Source: Actinomadura formosensis NBRC 14204 (GTDB lineage Bacteria; Actinomycetota; Actinomycetes; Streptosporangiales; Streptosporangiaceae). From it: 64,000 nucleotides of DNA. The notes below the pieces were generated by a model that did no database searches, was not told the DNA's origin, and saw nothing but the letters and a program-made list of their open reading frames with translations. Position numbers and translations under genes: made by a program. The stretch lies in assembly GCF_001552155.1 (NCBI RefSeq), contig NZ_BCQQ01000003.1, forward strand, positions 1 through 64,000, written 5' to 3'. This document shows positions 35,736 through 44,118 of the stretch, one piece after another. Position 1 is the stretch's first letter. Every line of letters starts with the position of its first letter.

Positions 35736-37379
35736 TTACCGCTTTTGGGTGGGCTCGGTCGTCGGCTTGTTGCGCGGGCTGAACAGGAAACACAACAGGA
35801 CAGCGGCCACCAGAACCATGGCGCACGCCACGAGGGTGGTCTGCATGGCGTGGACGAAGCCGGTGGCGAACGTGTCGGCGGTGAGGCGTTCGTACAGGCT
35901 GGTCGTGGTGGGGCTCAGGCCGCCGGGCGGCGTGGGCGGACTGTAGTGCCGCGCGGCGGCGGTGCTGTTGTCGACGAACCGGGCGCGCAGATCCTCTGGT
36001 AGCTGACCGGCGCGCTTCTCGGCCTCACTGTGCAGGGCCGCGGAGAGGCGGGCCGACAGCAGCGCGCCCAGCATGGCGGTACCGAGGACCCCTCCGACCT
36101 GCCGGATGGTGCTGGAGACACCGGAGGCCGCCCCGGCCAGTCGGGGATCGACGCCGTTCATGGTGGCCTGCTGCAGTGGCGCGAACGTGGCGCCGCTGGC
36201 GATCCCGATGATGGTCAAACCGGGCAGCAGGTTCCACGCGCTGCTGGTGGGGCCGGTCATGGCGACCAGCACCAGGAGGCCGACGGCCAGCAGGGTCGTC
36301 CCGGCCATCAGGATGTACTTGCCGCCGAACTTGTCCGACAGCCGTCCGGCGTACGCCGAGCCGGCCGCGGTGAGCGCGGCGTTCGGCAGCACCACCAGGC
36401 CGGTCTCCAGCGCCGAGTACCCGCGGGCCATCTGCAGGTACAGCACCAGCACGAACATGATGCCGATCATGCCGAGCTGGAAGACGAACCCGACCGCGTT
36501 ACCGACCGCGAAGTCGCGCACACCGAACAGGGCCAGGGGCATCAGCGGCTCGTCGCGCCGGCGGTGCTGCCACAGGACGAACACCGCCAGCAGCACGGCG
36601 CCCAGGGCGATGACCGAGGTGATGGTGACCGGCCCGGTGATGGTGCCCCAGTCGTAGCGTTCTCCCTCGATCAGGCCGAAGACGATGCCGCCGAGCCCGG
36701 CGGTGGCCAGCGCGACGCCGACCAGGTCGAGCCGGTGGGTGCGGCCCGAGCGCAGGGGCGGCGCGAACCTCAGCGCCAGCACGACGGTGATGATTCCGAT
36801 CGGGACGTTGATGAAGAAGATCCAGCGCCAGCTGAGGTGGGCGAGCAGGAAGCCGCCGGTGACCGGGCCGACGATCGGGGCGAAGCCGACGATCGGGGCG
36901 AAGCCGACGATCGCGCCGAACAGGCCGAACGCGCGGCCGCGCAGGTGCGGCGGGAAGATGGTCAGGATCGACGAGATGACCTGCGGGAACAGCAGCGCCC
37001 CGCCCAGTCCCTGCAGCAGCCGGGCGGTCAGTAGCCAGGCAGGTGAGTCGGCCGGTCCGCACAGCGCCGAGGCGATGGTGAAGGTGATGATCCCGATCAC
37101 GTACAGCCGGCGGTATCCGAAGATGTCCCCCAGCCGGCCGGTGGTGATCAGCAGCACCGAGAAGACGGGCAGGTAGCCGTCGATGACCCACAGCACCTGG
37201 TCGTAGGAGGCGTCGATGCCGTGGATCAGCGTGGGAACGGCGACGTTGACGATGGATCCGTCGAGCAACGACATGAAGAAGCCGATGCACATGATCGCGA
37301 GAACCAGCCACGGACGCCGCGTGACCGGCCGGTCGGCGGATCGGAGAGGATCAGAAGGGCGGGCGCGTTTCGTCACCAT
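35736..37379 (-). CDS. MFS drug-efflux transporter, DHA2 (EmrB/QacA) type, transposon cargo
   Basis: A 14-helix exporter of about 547 residues. Helix 1 ends SLLDGSIVNVAVPTLI, motif A reads TGRLGDIFGYRRLYVIG, and motif C is in the FAPIVGPVTGGFLLAHLSWR region of helix 5. Just before that motif six residues (VGFAPI) are repeated in tandem, encoded by an 18-base direct repeat (36867-36902). The C-terminal 40 residues are a helix plus basic tail (RNKPTTEPTQKR). It lies inside the transposon ends, transcribed toward the left repeat. ATG 37379 or the GTG three bases earlier are equally possible. No regulator is adjacent. Confidence 0.9.
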   Translation of the reverse strand: MVTKRARPSDPLRSADRPVTRRPWLVLAIMCIGFFMSLLDGSIVNVAVPTLIHGIDASYDQVLWVIDGYLPVFSVLLITTGRLGDIFGYRRLYVIGIITFTIASALCGPADSPAWLLTARLLQGLGGALLFPQVISSILTIFPPHLRGRAFGLFGAIVGFAPIVGFAPIVGPVTGGFLLAHLSWRWIFFINVPIGIITVVLALRFAPPLRSGRTHRLDLVGVALATAGLGGIVFGLIEGERYDWGTITGPVTITSVIALGAVLLAVFVLWQHRRRDEPLMPLALFGVRDFAVGNAVGFVFQLGMIGIMFVLVLYLQMARGYSALETGLVVLPNAALTAAGSAYAGRLSDKFGGKYILMAGTTLLAVGLLVLVAMTGPTSSAWNLLPGLTIIGIASGATFAPLQQATMNGVDPRLAGAASGVSSTIRQVGGVLGTAMLGALLSARLSAALHSEAEKRAGQLPEDLRARFVDNSTAAARHYSPPTPPGGLSPTTTSLYERLTADTFATGFVHAMQTTLVACAMVLVAAVLLCFLFSPRNKPTTEPTQKR

Positions 37380-37577
37380 CACAAAACACCCTTTTCCGGG
37401 ATGTGATGAGTGACCTCCACCTTTCCCGCGTCATCGGGACCCGGGAGAAGCTGGTTGGCGAGGCGGAATGCCCAACGGTGAGAAGCCGGCTCGCGGCCCA
37501 GCACAGCGCGTTCAGCCCGCGTGTAGATCGTCGAGAGGTCGACCCGGGACGCGGACTGTCGATCCGCCCACGCCGGT

Positions 37578-37662
37578 GTTCGTCAAACGGTCGTTTCATC
37601 TGTGACGAACAGTCGAGGCCGGCGGCCGGGAACGCCCAGGAGGAAGCGTTCATCTGACCGTT
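37578..37662. promoter_or_regulatory. Candidate res site upstream of the resolvase remnant
   Basis: GTTCGTCA (37578-37585) and TGACGAAC (37603-37610) form an outer inverted repeat, with AAACG-GT-CGTTT inside. TTCATCTG occurs at 37595-37602 and again at 37649-37656, followed by GACCGTT, the complement of AACGGTC at 37586-37592. Such repeated inverted subsites just before tnpR are what a Tn3 res site looks like. The remaining bases of 37380-37725 show no gene. Confidence 0.4.
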
Positions 37663-37725
37663 CATTTTGTGTTAGCGCCCCGGCTTGATGATGAACACGT
37701 TTGCCGAACGCCTGGAGGCGCGAGC

Positions 37726-38318
37726 ATGGCTCTGGTCGGACTCGTCCGGTCAGCACCAAGGATCAGGAGACCGCGCGCCAGCACGACGCGCTCGATCCGA
37801 TCTGCATCAATGTCTTCTTCGAGGAGAAGCGTTCGGGCAAGTTGAAGGTCGACGAACGGCCCGGCCTGCAGGCGGCCCTGGACTACATGCGCCCGGGCGA
37901 CATGCTGACCGTCCAGGAGGCCGACTGGCTCGGCCGCAACCTGCTGGAGGGGCTGATCGTCCTGAACGATCTGTTCCAGCGCGGCATCGCCGTCAAGGTG
38001 CTGGAAGGGATCGCGGCCGGTGAGCATACCGAACGCTCCCTCATCCTGGACCTGGCCCTCGCCCTGGCCGATGACCGGCGCCGCGACATCGTCCGCAAGC
38101 CCCGCAACGGCCTGGAGGCAGCCCGCAAACGGGACCGGGTCGGTGGACGGCGCCCGGTGGTCGACGACGACAAGCGCGCCGCGATCCTAGCCCGCCGCGA
38201 GCGCGGGGAGTCCATCCGCACCATTGCCGCCGGGGTCAAGGTCTCGGCCGGCGTCGTCCACAAGACCCTGACCGAGGCCCGGCCAGAAACCCGTGCAGAG
38301 GCCCAGGACGAGCAGTAG
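37726..38318 (+). pseudogene. Tn3-type serine resolvase, frameshifted
   Basis: From ATG 37726 the first codons give MALVGLV, the usual resolvase opening. At 37748 one G is missing from CGGGTC, and the protein continues in the next frame as VSTKDQETARQHDAL, with the catalytic Ser. It then keeps LTVQEADWLGRNLLEGL, the helix E region SLILDLALALADDRRRDIV and the C-terminal HTH (IRTIAAGVKVSAGVVHKTL). The one-base loss lies between the start and the catalytic Ser, so normal translation cannot yield active enzyme. It is otherwise almost intact, suggesting recent inactivation or a sequencing error. Confidence 0.75.
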
Positions 38319-38371
38319 CTCGTGCTGGGCCCCGCTTTACCTGGTGCCTCAGGCAGCGTCGGTCGTCCATC

Positions 38372-38715
38372 ATGCAGACGATCCAGCGGATCCGCCGCCA
38401 CTGGGACGACATCCTTCGGGTCGGCGCCTCCATCCATACCGGCGCGGTGCGTGCCTACAACGTCATTCGCATGCTCTCCCGAGACGGCAACCCCACCCCG
38501 CTCGGGTTGGCCATCGCCCACTTCAGGCGCCTGCACAAGACCCTCCACGTGCTGTCCCACATCGACGACGAGTCCTACCGGCGCGGCATCAAGGGCCAGA
38601 CCAGCCTGCAAGAGTCCCGCCACGCCCTGGGACGGTACGTCTTCCACGGCAAACGCGGCGAGTTGCGCCAGCGCTACATCGAAGGGATGGAGGACCAGCT
38701 CGGCAAGCTCGGCCC
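38372..38715 (+). pseudogene. Tn3 transposase, C-terminal fragment
   Basis: About 115 residues match the end of Tn3-family transposases: RIRRHWDDILRVGASIHTG, MLSRDGNPTPLGLAIAHFRR, HKTLHVLSHIDDESYRRGIK, QTSLQESRHALGRYVFHGKR and the GELRQRYIEGMEDQLG helix. The DDE catalytic part is missing upstream. Family similarity stops near 38715, where an unrelated sequence begins. Confidence 0.75.
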
Positions 38716-38899
38716 GGTCCTCGATTGCAGCCACGGGCAGGCCGCACCCGGGAGCTTCGCACCGCGTTTGGTTGCACATCCCTTGGCCGGGTCAGTGTCG
38801 GCCCGGGACTCCCATAAAGAAAGAGGGGCTGCTCCTGCGGCCCGAAATCTCCTCGACGAACAGCTCTATGGGCAGGTCGGACAACGCCAGGATCCGCAC

Positions 38900-39793
38900 C
38901 TAACCAAGTGTCGGCGGGTGCTGTGCCGGACGGCGTCCCCAGGCCGAGATCAGCGGTGCGAGAGTCAGGTCGAGTTCGCCGGCGTGGATGGCGGCCAGGT
39001 GCGCGTCGATCTCGGCGTCGTCGGCCAACCCGGCCGCGAGCAGCTCGCCGCGCACGTGCCGTATGGTCGCCGCCTCCAACCGGTCACAGGCCGGCCCGCC
39101 GACCGGGAACGAGCCCACCGCGGCGACATCTACCAAGCCGGCCTCACGCAATGCCCGCGGCAGCGTCCGGCCGTAGCGCAGGTCCGCGCCGCGGCGCGTC
39201 AGCAGCTCCCGGACCGCGTCGCGCAGCCGGTTGGCCCGCCGCTGCGCAGGGCCGCTGTCGTCCAGGCAGGCCAGTGGCTGCAGAGCGGTATCGGCGTCCT
39301 CGACCAGCAGCCAACCGCCGGGCCGTAGCGCCGCCGCCATCGTGGCCAACGCTCGGGCCCGGTCGGGTACATGGACCAGCACGAGCCGGGCGTGCACCAG
39401 ATCAAACGTCCCCGGCTCCGGGGGCGGATCAGCGGCGACGTCGTGCCGGCGCACCTCGTACCCGTTGCCCGCCTCCAGCCACGACGGGTCGATGTCGGTG
39501 GCCAGCACGTGCCCGGTCGGACCGACGGCCGCCGCGAGCGCCTCCGGGATACTGCGGCCACCGGCCCCCACCTCCCAGCAGCGCGAGCCGGCCCTGACCC
39601 CGAGCCGATCAAAGTGCGCGCGCGTCACACCGTCGAACAGCTCGGCCAGCCAGACGAATCGCTCGCCCGCCTCGGCGCGCGCGTTGTCCAGCAGATACCC
39701 GCGGGCGAATGCGGACTCCCCACCGGGCACGGCAGCCGCGCCGGTCGGATCCAGTCGGCCACCGACGTCAGGCAGGCGGGGCGAGGAGGTCAT
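38900..39793 (-). CDS. Class I SAM-dependent methyltransferase, transposon cargo
   Basis: A 297-residue enzyme. Motif I is CWEVGAGGRSIPEALAAAVG, with the acidic end of strand 2 in VLATDIDPSWLE, motif post-I in YEVRRHDVAADPP, and the FDLVHARLVLVHVPDRARAL segment typical of the UbiE/small-molecule group. It lies between two pieces of Tn3 transposase, so it is either cargo or a later insertion. ATG 39793 is used; a GTG six bases upstream fits the GGGGGAGG site slightly better. The substrate is unknown; resistance by target methylation is less likely than small-molecule methylation, since no rRNA-methylase motif is visible. Confidence 0.85.
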   Translation of the reverse strand: MTSSPRLPDVGGRLDPTGAAAVPGGESAFARGYLLDNARAEAGERFVWLAELFDGVTRAHFDRLGVRAGSRCWEVGAGGRSIPEALAAAVGPTGHVLATDIDPSWLEAGNGYEVRRHDVAADPPPEPGTFDLVHARLVLVHVPDRARALATMAAALRPGGWLLVEDADTALQPLACLDDSGPAQRRANRLRDAVRELLTRRGADLRYGRTLPRALREAGLVDVAAVGSFPVGGPACDRLEAATIRHVRGELLAAGLADDAEIDAHLAAIHAGELDLTLAPLISAWGRRPAQHPPTLG

Positions 39794-39865
39794 CACCACA
39801 TTGTCAACCTCCCCCGGCCACCACGCCACGACGACGGGAGAGGGACATCTCACACAGCCGACGAA

Positions 39866-40343
39866 TTATTCGGCCGCTTCGATCTCGGTGCGGGTGGTGG
39901 GGACCTCGACGGCGCGGCGGCTGCCGGTGGTGAGTTCGGGGACGTACTTGTAGATGGTGGAGCGGGAGACGCCGAGCAGCCGGGCGATGGAGGAGACGGT
40001 GTTCTCCGGCCGGGTGAGCAGGTCGCGGGCGTTGCGGATCTGCTCTTCGGTCATGGCCGGGGCCGGCCGAGGCGCTGGCCGCGGGCGCGGGCGGCGGCGA
40101 ACTCGACCACCTCCGCCGGGACTTTCAGCGGAGTGTCCGCCAGTAACGTGCCCAGCATCCGGACCGTGCCCCACTGCACCGCGCCGCCCAACCGAGCTTG
40201 GTCGCCGGGCGCCGCTTGTCCGCCACCACCGCCCGCGCCTTCGCGTCCAGGCGGAAGAACTGCTCCAGCTCGCCGACCGTCACCTCATCACGGAACCGCC
40301 GATACCGCGCGACCTGCTCATCCGACAAGAAATCAACTGGCAT
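39866..40343 (-). pseudogene. Hybrid: Tn3 transposase N-terminus joined to a resolvase C-terminus
   Basis: ATG 40343 begins MPVDFLSDEQVARYRRFRDE, the DUF4158 start of Tn3 transposases. Near 40190 the frame changes and continues VQWGTVRMLGTLLADTPLKV, PAEVVEF. That runs straight into AAARARGQRLGRPRP, a resolvase linker. After a second frameshift near 40055 comes a resolvase HTH: MTEEQIRNARDLLTRPENTV, SSIARLLGVSRSTIYKYVPEL. Two different transposon genes were thus joined by deletion and then decayed. Confidence 0.7.
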
Positions 40344-40413
40344 GCCCCAGGAACGTAGAGCCCCGCCAACCGCACCAAGCCCGCCGTCACCGAACCGTCG
40401 TCAACCCCGCCGG

Positions 40414-40451
40414 GCTACCGCCAAAATCCGGTCCGATCCTCCTCGCGGGCC
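40414..40451 (-). repeat. Right 38-bp terminal inverted repeat
   Basis: Exact reverse complement of 35537-35574. It lies between the hybrid transposase remnant and the integrase remnant, closing the 4.9-kb element. Confidence 0.85.
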
Positions 40452-40489
40452 AGTCCAAGCACGCCGCCCAGACAGCCTGGGCTGACAAG

Positions 40490-41340
40490 CTCCTCACCAG
40501 CGAGAAATGGCGGAGCGGTGATCAGGGCTACGAGTTCGCGTCCGGCTGGGCCTGCGGCAGGGTGAGGCGCTCGGACTCCGCTGGAAGTTCATCGACCTGG
40601 ACGGCGGGTCCGTGCGGGTGTAGTGGCAGCTCTCGCGGCTGAAGTGGCGGCACGGCTGCGACGATGTCGCCGCGTGCACTGAGGGCAAGCACCGGCGCCC
40701 GTGCCCGAAGGCGCGGCGGGTGCCCGGCCGGCGGCACACCTGCGTCCCGGCGGCCACCGAGCGGCTGTGCCCGAAGCGGACCAGCGGCGGGCTGGTGTTC
40801 CGCAAGCCCAAGCGGACGGTGCCGCTCCCGCCGGAGCTGGTGCCCGTGCTGAAGGCGCACCGCAAGCGGCAGCGTGAGGGGCGTCTCGCCGCGGCGAACG
40901 CCTGGGAGGACAACGACCTGGTGTACTGCCGGCCGAACGTGCGGCCGATCGATCCGCGCAACGACTGGAAGGACATCCTTGCTGCGGCCGGAGTACGGGA
41001 CGCCCGGATGCATGATGGGCGGCACACCGCCGGGACACTGCTGATCGAACAGAGCGTTCACGTCCGCACCGTTCAGGAGATCCTCGGCCACCCCGACATC
41101 CGGCTCACCCAGCAGTACACCCACGTCGCTACGCCGAGGGCCCAGGATGGTATGCAGCGCATGGGACGGGCCCCGGGGGGGGGCGCCGTGATCATGGGAA
41201 CTGCAACACGAATTGCAACCAGGACGACGAAGGACGCCCACCGGAATCAGGTGAACGCCCTGGTCACATACCGAGCCGCCTGTCGGAATCGAACCGACGA
41301 CCTATTCATTACGAGTGAATCGCTCTGCCGACTGAGCTAA
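40490..41340 (+). pseudogene. Tyrosine integrase, inactivated, abutting tRNA-Thr
   Basis: The catalytic half of a phage-type integrase. The first catalytic Arg is in RLGLRQGEALGLRWKFIDLD. An in-frame TAG at 40621 replaces the expected Gln codon in VRV-WQLSRLKW; another frame change precedes this region near 40540. Downstream the frame is open: LVFRKPKRTVPLPPELVPVL, HDGRHTAGTLLIEQ (HxxRHT) and LGHPDIRLTQQYTHV with the Tyr nucleophile. The N-terminal DNA-binding domains are absent; the transposon end lies 40 bases upstream. The frame runs through the tRNA 3' end before stopping, as is common when the attachment site is inside a tRNA gene. Confidence 0.8.
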
Positions 41341-41346
41341 GGCGGC
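41274..41346 (-). tRNA. tRNA-Thr (CGU anticodon)
   Basis: 73 bases fold as a cloverleaf: acceptor GCCGCCT pairs with AGGCGGC; D arm GCTC/GAGC; anticodon stem ATTCA/TGAAT with loop CTCGTAA (anticodon CGT); T arm GTCGG-TTCGATT-CCGAC. The discriminator is T and no CCA is encoded. The dead integrase reads into its 3' end. Confidence 0.95.
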
Positions 41347-41409
41347 TTGCCGTGCGGAACACGGCTAGGTGAAGTCTAGCGGGTGTCGGGGGGTGGGTGC
41401 GCACGGGTT

Positions 41410-42918
41410 TCAGCCGCAGGTGGTTCCGTCCTTGGGCGGGTCGGTGGTGATGAGGTAGTCGTCGGTGGCCTTGGTGATGCAGGGGTTGCCCTGCAGGTAG
41501 GCGGTGTGGCCGTCGCCGTTGAAGGTGAGGAGGACGCCGCTGGAGAGCTGGTCGGCCAGGTTCTGGGCCCACTTGTAGGGGGTGGCGGGGTCGCGGGTGG
41601 TTCCGATGACGACGATGGGGGCGGCGCCCTTGGCGGTGATGGGTTTGGGTTCCTGCTTGGTCTGGACGGGCCAGTAGACGCATGGGAGGCCGCCCCAGAC
41701 GACGAAGGCGCCGAAGCGGGGGGCGACCTTCTTGGCCTTGTCCGCGTACTTCCCGTAGGCGGCCAGGTCAGGCGGGTTGGGCTTGTCGACGCAGTTGACG
41801 GCCATGTTGGCGTCGGTCTGGTTGCTGTAGGTGCCGTCGGGTTTGCGTTCGACCATCTCGTCCGCGAGGGCCAGGAGGATCGTGCCGTCCGAGTTCTGCA
41901 TCGCCTGGGTGAGGGCCTGGCGTAGGACGGGCCAGTACTCCTTGACGTAGAGCGCCCTGGCGATGCCCATCACGGCCAGGGCCTCGGTGACCTTGCGGGA
42001 GTCGCGCGTGTTGGTGAGGGGCTTGTGGTCCGTGGCGGAGAGGAAGGACTCGACCTTGGCCACGACCGCGTCGGCGGAGCCGCCGAAGGGACATGTGCCC
42101 GGCTTGACGCAGTCGTCGGCGAACGCGCGGAGGGCGGTTTCGAACCCCTTCGCCTGCTCGATCAGCAGTTCGGTGGAGGAGAGGCGGGGGTCGACGGCAC
42201 CGTCCAGGACGAAGGCGCGGATGTTCTTGGGGAACTGTTCGGCGTAGAAGGCCCCGAGATAGGTGCCGTAGGACGCGCCGTAATAGGTGAGCTTGGAGTC
42301 TCCTAGGGCGGCGCGGAGGACGTCCATGTCGCGGGCCGCGTTGATGGTGCCGACGTAAGGGAGTTCTGAGCCGACTTTGGTCTTGCAGTGCTGGGCGAAC
42401 TTCTTGCCTTCGGCGGCGAGGGCGGCCGTTTCCTTCGGGTCGTCGGGGGAGGCGTCCGTGGCGAAGAACTCGTCGAGCTGGGGGCCGGTGTTGCAGCGGA
42501 CGGGGTCGCTGCCGGCCACGCCGCGCGGGTCGAAGCCGACGATGTCGAAGCGGCGGCGCAGGTCTCTCCCGAACGTCCTGCCGGCCTGCCGGACGAAGTC
42601 CACACCGGACCCGCCCGGGCCGCCCGGGTTGGTGAGCAGTGAGCCGATGCGGTTGGACTTGTCCTCGGCCGGCAGCCTGATGACGTGGATGTCCACTTTC
42701 TCGCCGGACGGCTTGGCGTAGTCCAAGGGGACCTGGACGGTCGCGCACTGGAACCCGTTGCCGCAGCCCTTCCAGGATGGTTTCTGCCCGTAGAAAGACC
42801 CGAGCCCCGCGGGGACGCTCGTCGACGGGCTCGCCTCCTGCTCGTCGCCGTCGCTGCATCCGGTGACCGTGGCCAGTGCCAGCACTGTGGCCACGCCGAT
42901 GAACTTCGCTGCCCGCAC
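41410..42918 (-). CDS. Secreted alpha/beta-hydrolase lipoprotein, tripeptidyl aminopeptidase type
   Basis: A 502-residue lipoprotein. The signal peptide ends in the lipobox ATVTGC (Cys21). The catalytic fold shows LLTNPGGPGGSGVDFV (oxyanion region), FDIVGFDPRGVAGSDPV, the nucleophile elbow GASYGTYLGAFYAEQ with Ser, the Asp in APIVVIGTTRDPATPY and the His in LLTFNGDGHTAYLQGN. This is the SlpD/SlpE-TAP family of streptomycetes, which releases short peptides outside the cell. Several Cys pairs suggest disulfides. GTG start. A core gene beside tRNA-Thr. Confidence 0.9.
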   Translation of the reverse strand: MRAAKFIGVATVLALATVTGCSDGDEQEASPSTSVPAGLGSFYGQKPSWKGCGNGFQCATVQVPLDYAKPSGEKVDIHVIRLPAEDKSNRIGSLLTNPGGPGGSGVDFVRQAGRTFGRDLRRRFDIVGFDPRGVAGSDPVRCNTGPQLDEFFATDASPDDPKETAALAAEGKKFAQHCKTKVGSELPYVGTINAARDMDVLRAALGDSKLTYYGASYGTYLGAFYAEQFPKNIRAFVLDGAVDPRLSSTELLIEQAKGFETALRAFADDCVKPGTCPFGGSADAVVAKVESFLSATDHKPLTNTRDSRKVTEALAVMGIARALYVKEYWPVLRQALTQAMQNSDGTILLALADEMVERKPDGTYSNQTDANMAVNCVDKPNPPDLAAYGKYADKAKKVAPRFGAFVVWGGLPCVYWPVQTKQEPKPITAKGAAPIVVIGTTRDPATPYKWAQNLADQLSSGVLLTFNGDGHTAYLQGNPCITKATDDYLITTDPPKDGTTCG

Positions 42919-43146
42919 CTGGACCCCGTCTCGTCATAGCGGCACGTACGCCGCCGCCTACGCTACGTCGGCAGAGCGGCGAGGGCCACATCCCTCCATG
43001 CCCGTGTCCGACGCCGTTGACCAGCCGGTTGACCCCTGCCCACGGGAAAACACCCATCTTCCGGGCGACCGCCCCGAAGCAGCGGCATGACGGTCTGGGG
43101 CACGTCCTTGCCGGCGAGCGTTGCACAACCGCGGGTGCGATGCCTG

Positions 43147-43977
43147 TCAGCCGAGGGCCTGGGCCACGGGGAGGTAGAGGCGGGCCGGGTCGTTCGTGAT
43201 GGGCTCGCCGTACTCCATGATCGTCGTGGTGAACGCGGGGCGCAGACCGTGCCGCTCCGCCCAGCCGATCAGCTCCGGGTGACGGTGGTCGATGTCGAGC
43301 CTTATCGGGCCTTCGGGGACGACTTCCTCCACCAGCGCGAGCGCGGTTTCGGTGTCCTGCGCGATGACGGGGCCGACGATGACCACGCCGTCGTTCTTCC
43401 ACGCACCGCCGTAGCCCACGACCCCGGTCTCGTCCCGGACGACCCGTAGCGTCTCGCAGAACGTCGGCAGCCCTTCGACCAGCTGCGACCGGTCGGCGCC
43501 GAAGACCTCGGTGTCGAGCGCATGGATTCCAGGCATGTCGCTTGCCTCTACCGGCACGGTCACACCCCGCTTGGACGGCCCGTCCGACTCACCCTTATAC
43601 GCCGTGCACAGCCCCACGGCCCTGAACCCCAGCCGCTCGTACAGGGGGCGCCCGTACTCGGTGGCGGTCAGGCAGAGGCTGGCCGTGCCCGCGTTGTCCA
43701 TCGCGTGGCGCATCAACCGGCCGCCCAGGCCACGCCGCTCGAACCGCTTGGCGACAAGCACCATGCTGATGGCCGTGACGTCCTTGCCGTATGGGGTCGA
43801 CACCACCGTCCCGGCGAGTTCCCCGTTTCCGTCATCGATGCCGTAGACGTCACCGACCGAGAACAGGAACCGCCACTTGTGGTCTTCACGGCCCCATTCG
43901 CGGTCCTCGGCGAGCCGCTGACAGGCCCCAAGGTCGTCGATCGCGAGCAACCGCACGGCTCCGTCCAGCACGCTCAT
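43147..43977 (-). CDS. Two-domain GNAT N-acetyltransferase
   Basis: A 276-residue protein. The N-terminal GNAT domain has the acetyl-CoA motif RRGLGGRLMRHAMDNAG near residue 80 and the strand AGTVVSTPYGKDVTAISMVLV, followed by YGRPLYERLGFRAVG. After a linker a second acetyltransferase-like domain (from about 145) contains GYGGAWKNDGVVIVGPVIAQ and ends MEYGEPITNDPARLYLP. This pattern fits the YitH-like family with an Acetyltransf_18 second half. The acceptor is unknown. Divergent from an MFS gene. Confidence 0.85.
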   Translation of the reverse strand: MSVLDGAVRLLAIDDLGACQRLAEDREWGREDHKWRFLFSVGDVYGIDDGNGELAGTVVSTPYGKDVTAISMVLVAKRFERRGLGGRLMRHAMDNAGTASLCLTATEYGRPLYERLGFRAVGLCTAYKGESDGPSKRGVTVPVEASDMPGIHALDTEVFGADRSQLVEGLPTFCETLRVVRDETGVVGYGGAWKNDGVVIVGPVIAQDTETALALVEEVVPEGPIRLDIDHRHPELIGWAERHGLRPAFTTTIMEYGEPITNDPARLYLPVAQALG

Positions 43978-44118
43978 GGCCTGGACGCTAGATCGTCCCC
44001 AACCATCTCCACAACCGAATTACACGCGGCGAAGCCGGCGGCATTACCCCACGCGTTATCGCCTTCACGACCTCCCTCACGCGATCGTCGGGGAACGCCC
44101 GACGATCCGAGGGGGACC

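Larger units (their letters stand above)
35537..40451. mobile_element. Tn3-family transposon, degenerate, with MFS and methyltransferase cargo
   Basis: Defined by identical 38-bp inverted repeats at both ends, the length typical of Tn3 elements. Between them lie an MFS gene, a possible res site, a frameshifted resolvase, a C-terminal transposase piece, a methyltransferase, and a broken transposase N-terminus joined to a resolvase C-terminus. The catalytic core of the transposase is missing, so the element cannot move on its own. Each repeat is flanked outside by AGTC (35533-35536 and 40452-40455); Tn3 makes 5-bp duplications, so this 4-bp match may be partial or chance. Confidence 0.75.

Noticed and set aside
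37403..37657. 84-codon frame between the MFS pump and resolvase as a TetR-type regulator
   Set aside because: No HTH is seen; the region is better explained by repeats of a possible res site.
41170..41185. G-run near the end of the integrase remnant
   Set aside because: A single homopolymer, not a repeat array or quadruplex series.
41268..41340. Integrase frame continuing through the tRNA-Thr gene as coding sequence
   Set aside because: The tRNA folds fully; the peptide reading through it is a common artefact of tRNA attachment sites.
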